Under the pieces are notes generated by a model. It did not search any database and was not told the origin of the DNA. It worked only from the letters and a program-made list of their open reading frames with translations. The position numbers and the translations under genes are program-made. This document shows positions 48,274-59,459 of a stretch of 64,000 nucleotides of DNA, one piece after another (within the stretch, counting starts at the first letter, position 1; each line of letters begins with the position of its first letter). The DNA is from Larix kaempferi (Eukaryota; Streptophyta; Pinopsida; Pinales; Pinaceae). Location: assembly GCA_027924585.1 (NCBI GenBank), contig BSBM01000461.1:5764501-5828500 (forward strand), written 5' to 3'.

Positions 48274-50001
48274 ATGGATAAATGTTGTATTGAAGCACTG
48301 GCTAAAGATAATTGCTGTATGACATATGTCTTTATGCATAAGAATGTGGTTTTGAAAAACTATGAGAAGTTTCTAATCATGCAATTAAATTTGACTTGTA
48401 GGAAAGATCATGTACAATCACCTACAAAAGAAGGACTACAACATTTGTTCCAGCAACAAAGTTCAAAGAAAACTATCTATTGAAGATATTGAAGAATCTG
48501 AAGTTCCCAGGATTCAGGATGCAGTAATGGAAGAATGCCATGATTAAGGAATACCAGTCGATCATGAAGAATGATGTTTGGGATGTGGTCCCAAGACCTG
48601 AAGGGAAGTCTGTTGTGACTTCCAAGTGGATCTATAAGATCAAGCATGCTGCAGATGGTAGCATAGAGAAATACAAGGCAAGGTTTGTGGCTCATGGCTT
48701 CTCCCAGAAAGAAGGGATAGATTATGAAGAGACTCTTGCTCCTGTAGCCAGATACACTTCCATTAGAACAATACTTGCTCTGGATGCAGTGATGAAGTGG
48801 AAGATACACCGGATGGATATGGTGTAGTCGAAGAGGAAGTGTATGTGGAGCAGCCACTTAGTTTTGAGACACATGACAGGGAGTCATATGTGTGCAGATT
48901 GGAGAAAGACTTGTATGGCTTGAAGCAATCTCCTAGGACTTGGTATGGTAGGATAGAAAGCTTTCTATCCAAAGTAAAACAGATTCCAACCTTTACTACA
49001 AGTTTAAGGAAGGCAATCCAATGATACTACTAATGTATGTGGATGACCTATTTGTAACAGGTGAGGATGGGTTGATTTCTGACATGAAGAGGAAGCTTGC
49101 TGCCGAGTTCGAGATGAAGGACTTGGGGATGATGCACTACTTTCTAGGCATGGAGGTGTGGCAGAGTGCAGATGGAATCTTCCTTGGACAAGGGAAGTAT
49201 GCAGTAGAGATCCTGAAGCGGTTCGGGATGATGGACTGCAAGGCCATGGCCACACCTATGGCATCAAACCTGAAGCTTCTATGTGATGCTTCATCTGAGC
49301 TGGTTGATGTCACGGTGTATCGTCAGATGATTGGGTCATTGATGTACCTGACGAACACGAGACCAGATATTTGCTTTGCGGTGAACACCTTGAGCCAGTT
49401 CCTTACGGGTCATAGACATGTTCACCTGATTGCTGTGAAGCATATTCTGAGGTACCTGAAGGGTACGGTTGATTATGGACTCAAGTATGATGCGAATCAA
49501 AAGTTTAACCTAGAGGGTTATGTTGATTCAGATTTAGCAGGTAGTGCCATGGATCGGAAGAGCACTTCGAGGTGTTGCTTCAGTATGGGATCCAGTATGA
49601 TCTCTTGGTTTAGCAGGAAGCAGTCCCGTGTGGCATTGAGTGCAGTCGAAGCAAAGTATGTTGCAGCTTGTTCGGCTAGTTGTGAGGCAGTATGGCTTAG
49701 GAAGCTACTGTCTGAGGTATTTGATCTCCCATTGGATGCTACCTGTATCTTCCGTGACAACCAAAGTTGTGTGAAGTTGTCTGAGAACACAGTGTTCCAT
49801 GAAAGGGCGAAGCACATTGAGATCAAATATCACTATATCAAGTATATGGTGCAGAGAGGAGTAGTGAAGCTCCTGTATATTGCGATAGACGAGCAGATAG
49901 CTGATGTGTTGACCAAGCCGCTGGCCAGAGTGAAGTTTGAGTACTTCAAAGAGAGGCTTGGTTTACTTCAGATCGAGATTCCCTCTAAGGGGAAGTGGTG
50001 A
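48274..50001 (+). pseudogene. pol: copia-2 reverse transcriptase/RNase H, two frameshifts
   Basis: A pre-RT segment begins near 48274. RT at 48540-48817 has NDVWDVVPRPEGKSVVTSKW, KARFVAHGFSQKEGIDYEE and ARYTSIR. A deletion of about 19 bp at 48818 (against copia-1) removes the VKTAFLNG-like motif and shifts frame. The frame resumes in EEEVYVEQPL..LEKDLYGLKQSPRTWY (48827-48955), then a second small deletion. From 49021 to 50001 a 326-codon frame holds LLMYVDDLFVTG (catalytic YVDD), NTRPDICFAVNTLSQFL, then full RNase H (SALSAVEAKYVA, IFRDNQSCVKLSEN, HIEIKYHYIK, ADVLTKPLARVKFEYF). RNase H is intact here while copia-1 has lost it. Confidence 0.9.
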
Positions 50002-50029
50002 GTCTGGAGACACAGATGCACATGAGCCA

Positions 50030-50440
50030 CTCTCACATGGTGGTAGGTGTGTCCTCCCATGGTGTAGATATAAGGGCTGGGGCCATTCCGACATGGATGA
50101 AGTGTGTCTTCCCATGGTCGTTGATGTAAGAGCTGTTCCATTTGAGCATGGTTGAAGTGTGTGTTCCCATGGCTGCGATATAAGTGTTGAGCCATTCCTA
50201 GCATGGTTGAAGTGTGTCTTGCCATGACTACTATATAAGTGTTGTGCCATTCCCATGACTGCGATATAAGTGTTGTTCCATTCCTAGCATGGCTGAAGTG
50301 TGTCTTCCCATGGCTATGGATCTAAGTGCGATGCCATTCTTGCATGGTTGAAGTGTGTCTTCCCATGGCGTAGATATAAGTGTTGACCCTTTCACGGATG
50401 GTTGAAGTGTGTCTTCCCATGCCGGTGAATGTAAGTGTTT
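50030..50440. repeat. copia-2 3' region minisatellite, about 60-bp units
   Basis: GCATGG(T/C)TGAAGTGTGTCTTCCCATGG followed by ATATAAGTGTTG recurs about seven times between 50030 and 50430 at 55-70 bp spacing. Downstream (50540-50640) TTTGCAGAGGCA-type words are repeated three times. Unit openness gives minus-strand frames that are not genes. Confidence 0.8.
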
Positions 50441-51525
50441 TGTGATGTGTATTTGGGTTGTGCTCCGTGGATGATGAGGTGATCTGAAGACGATGATGTG
50501 ATAGTAGGGTACATAGGTTTTGCAGAGGCATATCATCAGTCTTGAGATGCTCTTGCAGGTTTTGCAGAGGCAATGTAATCAGTCCTGGGAGATCTTGCAG
50601 GTTTTGCAGAGGTAGTGTAATCAGTCTTGAGGTGTACCTACTTGATGGCTTGCTCACAGAGATGATGAAGACCTACATGGAGGCTAGGCCTACATCAAGC
50701 ATGAAAAAGGGCTGGCTCTGTAGAAATTCCTATGGCGAGGAGATTAGAGATGGATTGAGATAGCAGCAGCAGTGACGATGATTCTCCGTGATCCAATGAT
50801 GGTGATCCAGCTCCAGAATTGAAGACTTGTGCATATATGTATTGATGACTTGTGTCAAGAGAATACCTTCCTAGTTAAGAGGGAGTGTTGATGTATTTGT
50901 AACTTCAGAAGATATTCACTTGTATATTACATTTGTACTTCATTGTATCCCCAATGGATATGTATTATTCCTCCTATTGGAAGTGTCGTTATGTGTACTT
51001 GCAAGTGTCGCAAGTTATATTGTAAGTATCATAACTTATACTTGATGGGTTATTAGACCACCTTGATGGGGTCGGCCTTGTATGAGTCATGTGGGTTAAA
51101 GGGTTATTAGACCACCCTAGAGGGGTCAGTCCAGTCAGCATTATGTTAAGTGGTTAAGTTGGGGCTAACCTAGTTGAGTAAAGGGCAAGTCAAGTTAGTG
51201 TATAAATAGAGAGTGTGTCTCTCTCATTTTACACATTCTATTATTCACTCACTTCGCATTAGTGAGAGAAGAGGAGGGTGCGCACAAGTGGAGGAGGAGA
51301 ATGCTGCTGAAGATATCTATCTCTTGGGTTTGATCATTGTGATCCTTGTATTGATGCTTATTCTATCTTTGAGGAAGTTGCGCAGTTTTTCACCTTCTTG
51401 GTTTTCCCCGGTGAAATGTTTTATGTCTCTTGTCTCTTGTCTCTTATGCTTGATATGTTGTACATGTTGTTCGTTTAGTTAAGATCCTAGATCTATTGAA
51501 TAAATGATGAAAAACTAACAAAAAT

Positions 51526-52500
51526 AACATTTTTGGTTAATGGTCAGAGACTAAAACTTTATAAGAAACTGCTCAGCAAAGAAGAATTCACAGAGACTCT
51601 GAAGACAACATAACTTTACATGATACTAGGGAAGCATTTCGCTTACCCAGTATGATCATCAATGTTATTTGATATATATAAGAAAATAAAAAATAAAGAA
51701 GAAAGAAAAAGAAAAAATTATTAAAAAAATTATATAAAAGAAAACATGACCTGAGATGAAATCCTTTTACGAGGCATATAGGGAAAGAAATAATATTGTT
51801 TATACTAATCCACTTCAGAAAATTACATAGGCACATCATTCAAGCCATCTACAATTTGAATCACTCCTACAAAAAGCAGAAAAAATGCTACTGACCACAA
51901 CAACAATCAACAAGTTAATCAAAGGTATGCCTACTCATCCATGTATCTAAATTTGATCTTTGATATTCTTTTTAACTAGTAAATGTACCATCTTTTTACC
52001 AACTTGAAGATGACATCAACCATAAAGTTGGGTGGGGGGAAACAATAGTAAGAAACACAAAAAAGTCATGACAGTTTAAGAAAATAGATCTCCTAGCAGT
52101 TGTGGCAGAAAAACATAGTGTTTTGCATATGCAAAAATCAGATGAATATGTGTCACATGCCACATCAGAGGAAAGAAGTGGGTAGACGAGCGTGGCAGGG
52201 AGCGATGAGACACATGAAAGGGATATGAACATCGTCATCTACTACCTCTAATGGAAAGGATAGATGGGACAATCAACACAATATAAGTTACGAGTGGGAA
52301 ATGATGATAGGAAAAGGAGGGTGGAAAAATTAAAAATCTCATGTCAGGTCATGATGAAAAGAGAAATATAACAAGACAAGCAAAGATAACAATCATAATT
52401 CACCATCCGAAATCAGAACCGGCACTTGAGGAACCCATGAGAAGGAAGCACCCTAAGAAACGATCAACACAAAGGATAAATGTCGAGAAACTGAGAAAGA
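51526..52500 (+). pseudogene. G1 pol C-terminal tail and spacer
   Basis: Rejoins pol at the copia-2 site: IDEDKI-TFLVNGQRLKLYKK, a typical last segment of gypsy pol. Coding similarity ends by about 51650. A purine-rich run is at 51670-51735. The rest to about 52400 shows nothing I can identify. A basic segment (RRKHPKKRSTQRIN) near 52440-52480 may be the N-terminus of the following ORF in a shifted frame. Confidence 0.6.
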
Positions 52501-52523
52501 AAAGGTAATTTAAAATTTGAGAA

Positions 52524-54260
52524 TTGTTTTTTGTATTGTTAGAAACATATCCTTCAGAATTTGTGCGTGTAGTTTGTCAAAATAGGGTTATCTTCAAAAT
52601 GACCAGGGATTTAGTTAAGAGAGATCCCACAAACCATTGCAAGTTGTTTAAAAATACAAAGGCCCTAAAATATTTCCAAGATGTTGGATGGGACCAGTAT
52701 TTTCAAAAACTTGATGACTACCATGAGGGATTAACAGAGGAAATTGTTAAAAAAACAAAGAATATTGATGGTGATAACTATCAAACAAAAGTAAGGGGAG
52801 TTACTATTGAAATCAATGAGGATGTGTAGAATAGGGTTATTGGTCTCCCTAAAGGAATTAGATGGGATAAAGATGATAAGGATATGTCCTAGAAAGACAA
52901 GAGGAAATTCTTTCGTTTTACAGAGAAATATGATACATCAAAGGGGACTGTACAGAGGGAGTTACTTCCATACCCATGGGGAGAAGTGGCTCTCATAGTC
53001 ATGAAATATATCACTTGTGATGGTCAGCATGACCGAGTGCATGCCTACCATTTTCCCATCTTAAACGTTTTGAGAAACCTTAGGTGGAAGAGAGAAGGGT
53101 AGAACATCAGTATTCCATGGTTTTTATTTAAACTCTAACCTCGATGAGTATGAAGTATTAGCTAGGAAAACCAGATGCTCTGCCCCATCATGGGTTAGGT
53201 AAACTGATCATTTGTGGCACCCTAACAAGTTAATATGGTACCCTAACTTGGGATTCATTCTTAAAGATTAACCTAGATGAAATAAATGCCTTTAATAAAA
53301 AAGAAGAGGCCCGTCACAAAGAACATACCACTCCACAAAAGAAACCCTCAGTTCGACAAGCAACACATCAGAAGAAGGGGTCTCAAAAGAAAAATGGCTC
53401 AAAGAAAAATGGTTTTGTTTCTCACAGGCACAGAGCTAGTCGCATAAGGGTGATAAATGATGATGAGGAATAAGAACCCGGGCAAGAGAAAGAGGAGGGA
53501 ACCATTCCAAATACCCTCCTCATTCCTAGGAAATAAGGGACAAAGGTTCTCTAAAAAAAGGACCCTGCAAACTAGTAACATGAAAGGAATGAGAAGAAAA
53601 AAAATAAAGAAGAACCCCAAGCTGTAAAAATCTCATATACTGATTCTTCTCAAGAGAAATAGACTTCTGACTTAGATGATGAAGACGTGGAGGAATTTTT
53701 CCCAGAGAAGGACACTCAACAGGAGGAAGGAAGTTCCCCAATATCAGTAGGATGCAAGGGATAGTTTTGTTGGAATCCAAGACCGAAGATCTAGAAAACT
53801 TTCCTGGTTATCCAACGACCAGTGACAATACGGCTAGCACCAGAATTCATGAAGTACTCAATGAAAAGGATGAGGATATTGCGAAAATCCAGGGTTATAT
53901 TAATGAGATGGAGGAGGAAGTGTTAAAATGGAATAATATTTCTCATATAGTAGATCTAAAATATTCTTTTTTCTAACATGCAGGGACATCAAGAATATGA
54001 AAGACACCCCTTGGTAGAAAAGATGCAAGTCATCAAAATGCAGTATGAAGAGGAGAAGAAGAAGATAATGACTGAAAACATCCTGCTAAAACAGGATTTG
54101 GAAAGTTGTGAAGCCGAGCTAAAGGATGAAATAAGAGAAAAAGCGAAATCAAATGAGCGATGTAAGAGAAGCTTTAACAATATGAAGCAAATAATTCGCT
54201 ATAGGCCAGCATCAAGGCTATATTTGGTCTTCTTAAAAGAAAGGTGTATTTGGTATCAAC
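52524..54260 (+). pseudogene. G1 extra ORF downstream of pol, part 1 (plant transposon protein-like plus coiled coil)
   Basis: Read through several stops: an N-terminal globular part (ALKYFQDVGWDQYF, TKVRGVTIEINEDV, VIGLPKGIRWDKDD, LLPYPWGEVALIVMKYITCD). Its layout recalls the putative plant transposon protein region in ORFs after pol of Athila/Tat-type elements. Then come a Lys/Gln/Ser-rich linker (53330-53450) and an acidic stretch. A coiled-coil-like segment (53830-54190: EKDEDIAKIQGYINEMEEE, EEEKKKIMTENILLKQDLES, EAELKDEIREKAKSNERC) follows. Function unknown; such ORFs are sometimes called env-like. G2 inserts at 54260 (duplicated TCAAC) and the ORF resumes at 58660. Confidence 0.6.
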
Positions 54261-54667
54261 TGTTAGGAACCCATGTCAACCCTTCTATTTACTTTGTTAG
54301 TATATTGTTGTTGGATGCATATGCTTTGATAGTCATCCCGTAGTATTTGTTGATCCATAGTTTGTCTTATTGTTGTTGGATGCATATGCTATGTAAGTCG
54401 TCCCGTAGTAATTATTGATCCATAGTTTGTATTGGCCCATGGTTTGTATTGACACATGGTATTGACCCATGGTATTGGCGCCTAGACTTAGTATATAAGT
54501 TTGTGTTGAGACCAATGAAGGTACCGTGAAGTTATTTGTATTGAGCTTTCTCAAAGGAGGTTGCCCCCTCGAAGTGGCCTACAATCAATATAAAAGTGAT
54601 TTTGAGTTCTGTTATTTCTACTATTTTGTGTGTTTTCATTAATTAATTATTGCAGGTTCTTCACATC

Positions 54668-54679
54668 TGGTATCAGAGC
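54668..54679 (+). other. Primer-binding site, G2
   Basis: TGGTATCAGAGC, 2 nt after the LTR end, Met-tRNA type. Confidence 0.92.
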
Positions 54680-55719
54680 ACTTTCTTGGGATCGCTGGGT
54701 GAAATTTCTACCAAATTGTTTTTTCGCATCTGTCGCAGCTTCGGATATGGGAATAATCCTTATCCGCTTAAATGTGGGAAGTACTTGGGCATAATCCCTA
54801 AAAGGCATTGTGAGGAGTACCATAGGAACCTCGAAGTAGTTGGCCCATTGAGAGGACCTGCCAGCGAAAAGGGCAACGACCCCTACCTGATTGACTAGTT
54901 CCCACCCGTGAGGTAAACCAAGAGCTGTTGTTTGTGGCAAAGCAGTTATCCGTTTTACTTGAGCCGTGGAGTGAGGGGTGCTACCCCAATACGCAAGCCG
55001 TCAGACATCATTGTTGGCCGAGTGAATCCCCTGAACCGATAGGAAGCCACACATACCTGGGTCCATATCTATTTTCAGTTGAACTTTTTCCAATCACTTT
55101 CGTGCCGTTTCAGATCCATTCCGAGTCGTTTCAGATCTAGTCGTTTCAGATCTATCCATTTTTTTATCCATTCGGCGTCATTTCAAATCCATTTGTTGCC
55201 GATCCCTTCCACACCATTGCAAATCTATTTGTTTCCGATCCCTTCCGCGCTGTTGCAGATCCATTCCTGAAAAATAAAATTCTGTTTTTTCGCCATATCT
55301 CCCTTATTTTAACTCTGTTTCCCTTGAAACTTCTCGGACACCCCTACAATCCCATTCTAAATATTTCATTCTTGAAGACCCTATCCCAAATTCTACTTCT
55401 CGAAGCCAGAAATATCACATTTGTCTATTTTTAGGGTTTGCCATAACTTCTTCAATTTTCACCCACTCGCCTCCAAATTTTGCCACCATGTTTATTCCCT
55501 ATTTCTGCTTCTTTGTCCCTCTTTGACAAATTTTCTCATTCTTTCACCCCGCTTCTGAAATCCCCATTTTTTGCTTCCTTGTCCATCAGAAAGTGTCCAA
55601 AACCTAGTCAGATCCCAATTACCCATCCAATTTTTTCCCAAATCCAAATTTCTATTTACTAAATAAGCTTTTGTTTGTGTTTTTCTATCCATTCCAAAAA
55701 AAAAAAAAAACTCTTGGTT
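54680..55719 (+). other. G2 leader
   Basis: No gene seen. Around 55080-55270 the words TTTCAGATC(C/T)A and CCATTC recur as short degenerate direct repeats of about 20-40 bp. A run of 14-15 A residues lies at 55696-55710, just before the gag ATG. Confidence 0.6.
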
Positions 55720-57990
55720 ATGGTTGTCACCCGCGCAGGAGAAAAAACCATGGAGGAAGCACTTGCAGCCATCCAAACCAAACTCCAAGATCTGGATGAA
55801 AAATTTCTCAGCCTCTATCTTAAGCATTTAGCCATGAACACTAACCGACAGCACGAATCTTCTGCAACCAATGGGTTCTCTTCTTCCAACACTTTCCGTG
55901 GTCCGAAGCTTTAATTTCCTCGCTTCAATGGTACTGATCCGACTGGATGGATCTATCGTTCAGAACAATATTTCAGTCTGCATATTACTTTTGAAGTCCA
56001 AAAAGTTCCACTTGCATCCTTTAATTTGGAACAGGAATCCCTTCAATGGTGCCATTGGTACATCAAGGCTCATGACGAGCCAACATGGACATATTTTTGC
56101 CAACTCCTTTTGCAATGATTTGGTCCTAGTGCTTTTGATGAATTCACCGGAGCACTCACTAAAATTCGTCAAAGTGGCACTGTGAGAGAGTATCAAACGG
56201 AATTTGAGAAACTATCCAATCACACAGAACGATTTTCTGATGAAATCGACATGAGTTGTTTTATCAATTGTCTTAAGGATGAAATCCAGTTAGAGGTTAA
56301 AATGTTATGTCCCAACATAATGATGGAAGTCCTAGGGTTAGCTAAGTTGGCAGAAGACAATATTGCAGCCCAACAACGCTCCAAACCCACTTTTGTTCCC
56401 TTCTGAAATATGGGTTCTCAACGACCTCCCATCCCACCAGCTCGTCGACCAACTCCTATCAAGAATTTGTCTGAAACAGAGATGCAGGCACACAAAGAAA
56501 AATGGCTTTGTTATAATTGTGATGAGAAATTCACTCGGGGACATAGATGTGTTCAACAAAATCTCTATCTCTTGGATATGGATTCTCCGCTTACCTCTAA
56601 AATTGGTGAAGAAGCTCTAGATACAATGGATGATCAGGGCGACATTCAGGAGCCGCCTATTGACCCCCCATATTAGGATGAACAACCAGAGATATCTCTC
56701 CATGCTTTATCCGGCGTCACCACCCCCCAAACAATGCGGGTCAGGGGTTACTTCAAGAAGCTTCCTCTTACAATACTCATTGATTCTGGTAGCAGACATA
56801 ACTTCATTGATCCTCGGATCGCCAAACATGCTGATTGTTTTTTCCATCCTTGCTCCAACTTTGAAGTCATGGTTTCCAATGGGGGCACCTTACCTTGCAA
56901 GGGGAAGTGTCACAATGTGCCTATCTCTCTGGAAGATTATAACCTGCACTTTGACATGTTTGCCTTGTCCCTAGGCGGATGTGATGTGGTTTTGGGCATT
57001 CAATGGTTACTCACACTTGGCCCCATCTTATGGGATTTTGCTGAACTTTGGATACTGTTTTCTGTCAATGGGAAATAACACAAATTTAAGGGCTTACAAC
57101 AAGGGTCTCTCCGCATCATCAGTTCACATCGCCTGGAAAAGATCCTTAAGAAGAATTCACATGGTTTCATCGCTCAACTCCATTCCATTCAGATGCACCC
57201 ATCTACTGTCTCCCCTACTTCCTTGGATAGATATGCAGGTGTCTTTGCTTAACTAGTGGGCTTGTCTCCTTTAAGAGACCTTTCCAGTAAGAATTTAGCC
57301 GCCTCTACATCTCAGCAGGAAATGCTGGCTATTTTTTATGCCATACAGAAGTGGCAGCCATACCTATTAGAGAATTATTTTTGCATCAAGACTGATATCC
57401 AGAGTCTGGAAAATTTCCTGGAACAATGGGTCTCCTCCCCAGCACACCTGAAATGGGTTATCCAACTCATGGGTTATGCCTATGCGATCACTTACAAGAA
57501 GGGTAAGGACAATATGGTGGCAGATGCTCCTTCTCTCACATTTGATGACTCAGTTTCTCTTACATCTATTTCTCTAATTGTTCCAAATTGATTGCAATAT
57601 GTTCAATAGGGCTATCTCTTCTATGAACTCCATGCTTCTTCATCACTAGGGCACTTTGGGTTCCTCAAAATGTATGACCGAGAACAATGTACCTTCTTTT
57701 GGCAGGGATTGAAAATGGCAATTCAACATATGGTGGCTGACTATGATACTTGCCATGTCTATAAGGCTGAAATGACACTCCTTTCGGGACTGCTTGAACC
57801 CTTGCCCATCCCTACAAAGATTCGGACAACGATTTCTATGGATTTCCTAGAAGCGCTCCAGTGGTGCAATTCCACATCTAAAAGGACACCATATGAAGCA
57901 GTCTATGGACAGGCACCACCATTTCTTCTTCCATACACTCTCAGTAGCTCCCCAATTCAGGAAATTGACTCGGTTCTTCGAAACCGCGAT
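55720..57990 (+). pseudogene. gag-pol: G2 gag-protease-RNase H-integrase remnant, RT deleted
   Basis: Gag starts MVVTRAGEKTMEEAL at 55720. The capsid-type segment FPRFNGTDPTGWIYRSEQYF (after a stop at about 55912) and GTVREYQTEFEKLS (56178) follow. CCHC knuckle CYNCDEKFTRGHRC at about 56507-56548. Aspartic protease LIDSGSRHNFID near 56776 with the D(S/T)G triad. After about 57250 the sequence jumps directly to RNase H (TSQQEMLAIFYAIQKWQPYL, KGKDNMVADAPS), so the RT is lost by deletion. Then comes the integrase zinc region (GHFGFLKMYDREQCTFFWQG, about 57650) and, after a second jump, a segment TPYEAVYGQAPPFLLPY near 57890. The Tekay-like gag suggests a chromovirus lineage; no chromodomain was identified. 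Stops abound. Confidence 0.85.
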
Positions 57991-58659
57991 TAGATTCTTC
58001 TCATTCTACAGGACAATCTTCACATGGAAAGAATTCGACTGAAACAACAAGCCGATTAGCACCGTTCTGAGTGCACTTTTCACACAGCTGATATGGTTCT
58101 TCTTTGTCTACAACCTTCCAAGAAACCCTCGCTGCAACTCAAAAGGCATCAGTGGCCCGAAATGCAACCCAAGTATGCTACAGGGGAACCACTCCTTCAG
58201 ATTCTGCATCAATTTCCACATCTAAAGCTTTGAGGACAAAGCTTTTTCTAAGGGAGAGGGGATGTTAGGAACCCATGTCAACCCTTATATTTACTTTGTT
58301 AGTATATTGTTGTTGGACGCATATGCTTTGTAAGTCGTCCCTTAGTATTAGTTGATCCATAGTTTGTCTTATTGTTGTTGGACGCATATGCTTTGTAAGT
58401 CGTCTCGTAGTAATTATTCATCCATAGTTTGTATTGTCCCATGGTTTGTATTGACACATGGTATTGGCGCCTAGACTTAGTATATAAGTTTGTGTTGATT
58501 CCAATGAAGGTACCGTGAAGTTATTTGTATTGAGCTTTCTCAAAGGAGGTTGCCCCCTCGAAGTGGCCTGCGATCAATATAAAAGTGATTCTGAGTTCTG
58601 TTATTTCTACTATTTCGTGTGTTTTCATTAATTAATTATTGTAGGTTCTTCACATCAAC

Positions 58660-59450
58660 ATAGGAGAATATAGACCAGGAGATCAAAATAGTTGGATACG
58701 CCTAATGACTTCATAGAAACTTGTCAGGGAGTAGGAGAGCTTGGAAAAGATAAGCTCAGTGAGTTCTATCTACATAATTTTATCTTGCCTCACCCCTATA
58801 GATGGTCACCAAATCCCTATATAGTAGATGTACAACTTAGAGCACTGAGATCTTGGCTCTCTAATGAGGATAAAAGGGCCACTAAAATTCTCCATTACTT
58901 CGAGACAAGGAAGGACACCTAGTTGTGGATAAGGGAAGAGGAACCCATAGTAGACATTGTCCTCACTTCCCATCATCTTATGATCCATGAAAAGGATATG
59001 GCACTAGTCCTAAAAGAGAACAAAATGCTTCCATTTCCCATTTTAAATACATAACAGCTGAAGAGAATAAGAACTGGATCATATAGCTCATCACAAAGAG
59101 ATGGAAAGACATCCCTCTCGAGCTCCGAAAGCTTAATATACTCTCACTATCTAACATGGAAAAATACCTCTTCAGGTCCTGTTGGTATCTTCTCACTGTA
59201 GAAAAATTGGGACTACAATGGGTTGGGATAATATTCATCCCACCACTACTTCTATCCAATGATAATCAAGAATGGAAGCATGAGGAGGAAGCATCCAGCT
59301 GGGAACATATTAGGAAGGACAGAAGATTTTAACAGTCAGAAGCCATGAGCAATTGTTATGCTTGTAAGATCATAGCTGCAGAAGTACCTGATACCACATA
59401 GCACCCAAGGTAAACAATTGGTTGCACATATATGTGCAATTGAGATAGTT
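58660..59450 (+). pseudogene. G1 extra ORF downstream of pol, part 2
   Basis: Continues after G2 (IGEYRPGDQNSWIRLMTS then a stop). A frame 58692-58922 (ELGKDKLSEFYLHNFILPHP, RALRSWLSNEDKRATKILHY) follows, then frameshifted text to about 59400 (IIFIPPLLLSNDNQEWKHEE). Helical, charged, no known motif recognised. It ends shortly before the polypurine tract, as expected for the last gene of G1. Confidence 0.55.
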
Positions 59451-59459
59451 GGGGGGAGA
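59451..59459 (+). other. G1 polypurine tract
   Basis: GGGGGGAGA immediately upstream of the LTR start TGATGGATCC; standard place for plus-strand priming. Confidence 0.8.

Larger units (their letters stand above)
45096..51520 (+). mobile_element. copia-2: Ty1/copia LTR retrotransposon, internally deleted
   Basis: LTRs 45096-45730 and 50886-51520, both 635 bp, TGTTGATG to TAACA. Perfect AAAAT target duplication (45091-45095, 51521-51525). PBS at 45731-45742 reads TGGTATTAGAGC (one mismatch to the Met-tRNA site). PPT AAGAGGGAG at 50877-50885. TATA boxes TATAAATAG at 45410 and 51201. It is related to copia-1 throughout (same leader duplication, same RT type, same GGGTTATTAGACCACC pair inside the LTR) but the LTR 5' thirds differ. 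Equal LTR lengths suggest a fairly recent insertion. Confidence 0.93.
54261..58654 (+). mobile_element. G2: Ty3/gypsy element with a deleted pol, 4.4 kb
   Basis: LTRs 54261-54665 (405 bp) and 58263-58654 (392 bp), TGTTAGGAACCC to TTCTTCACA. Perfect TCAAC duplications (54256-54260, 58655-58659). PBS TGGTATCAGAGC at 54668-54679, PPT AAGGGAGAGGGGA at 58250-58262. Each LTR has a roughly 65-bp internal duplication (TTGTTGTTGGA(T/C)GCATATGC twice). Coding remnants run gag, zinc knuckle, protease, RNase H, integrase; the RT is absent. Confidence 0.93.
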
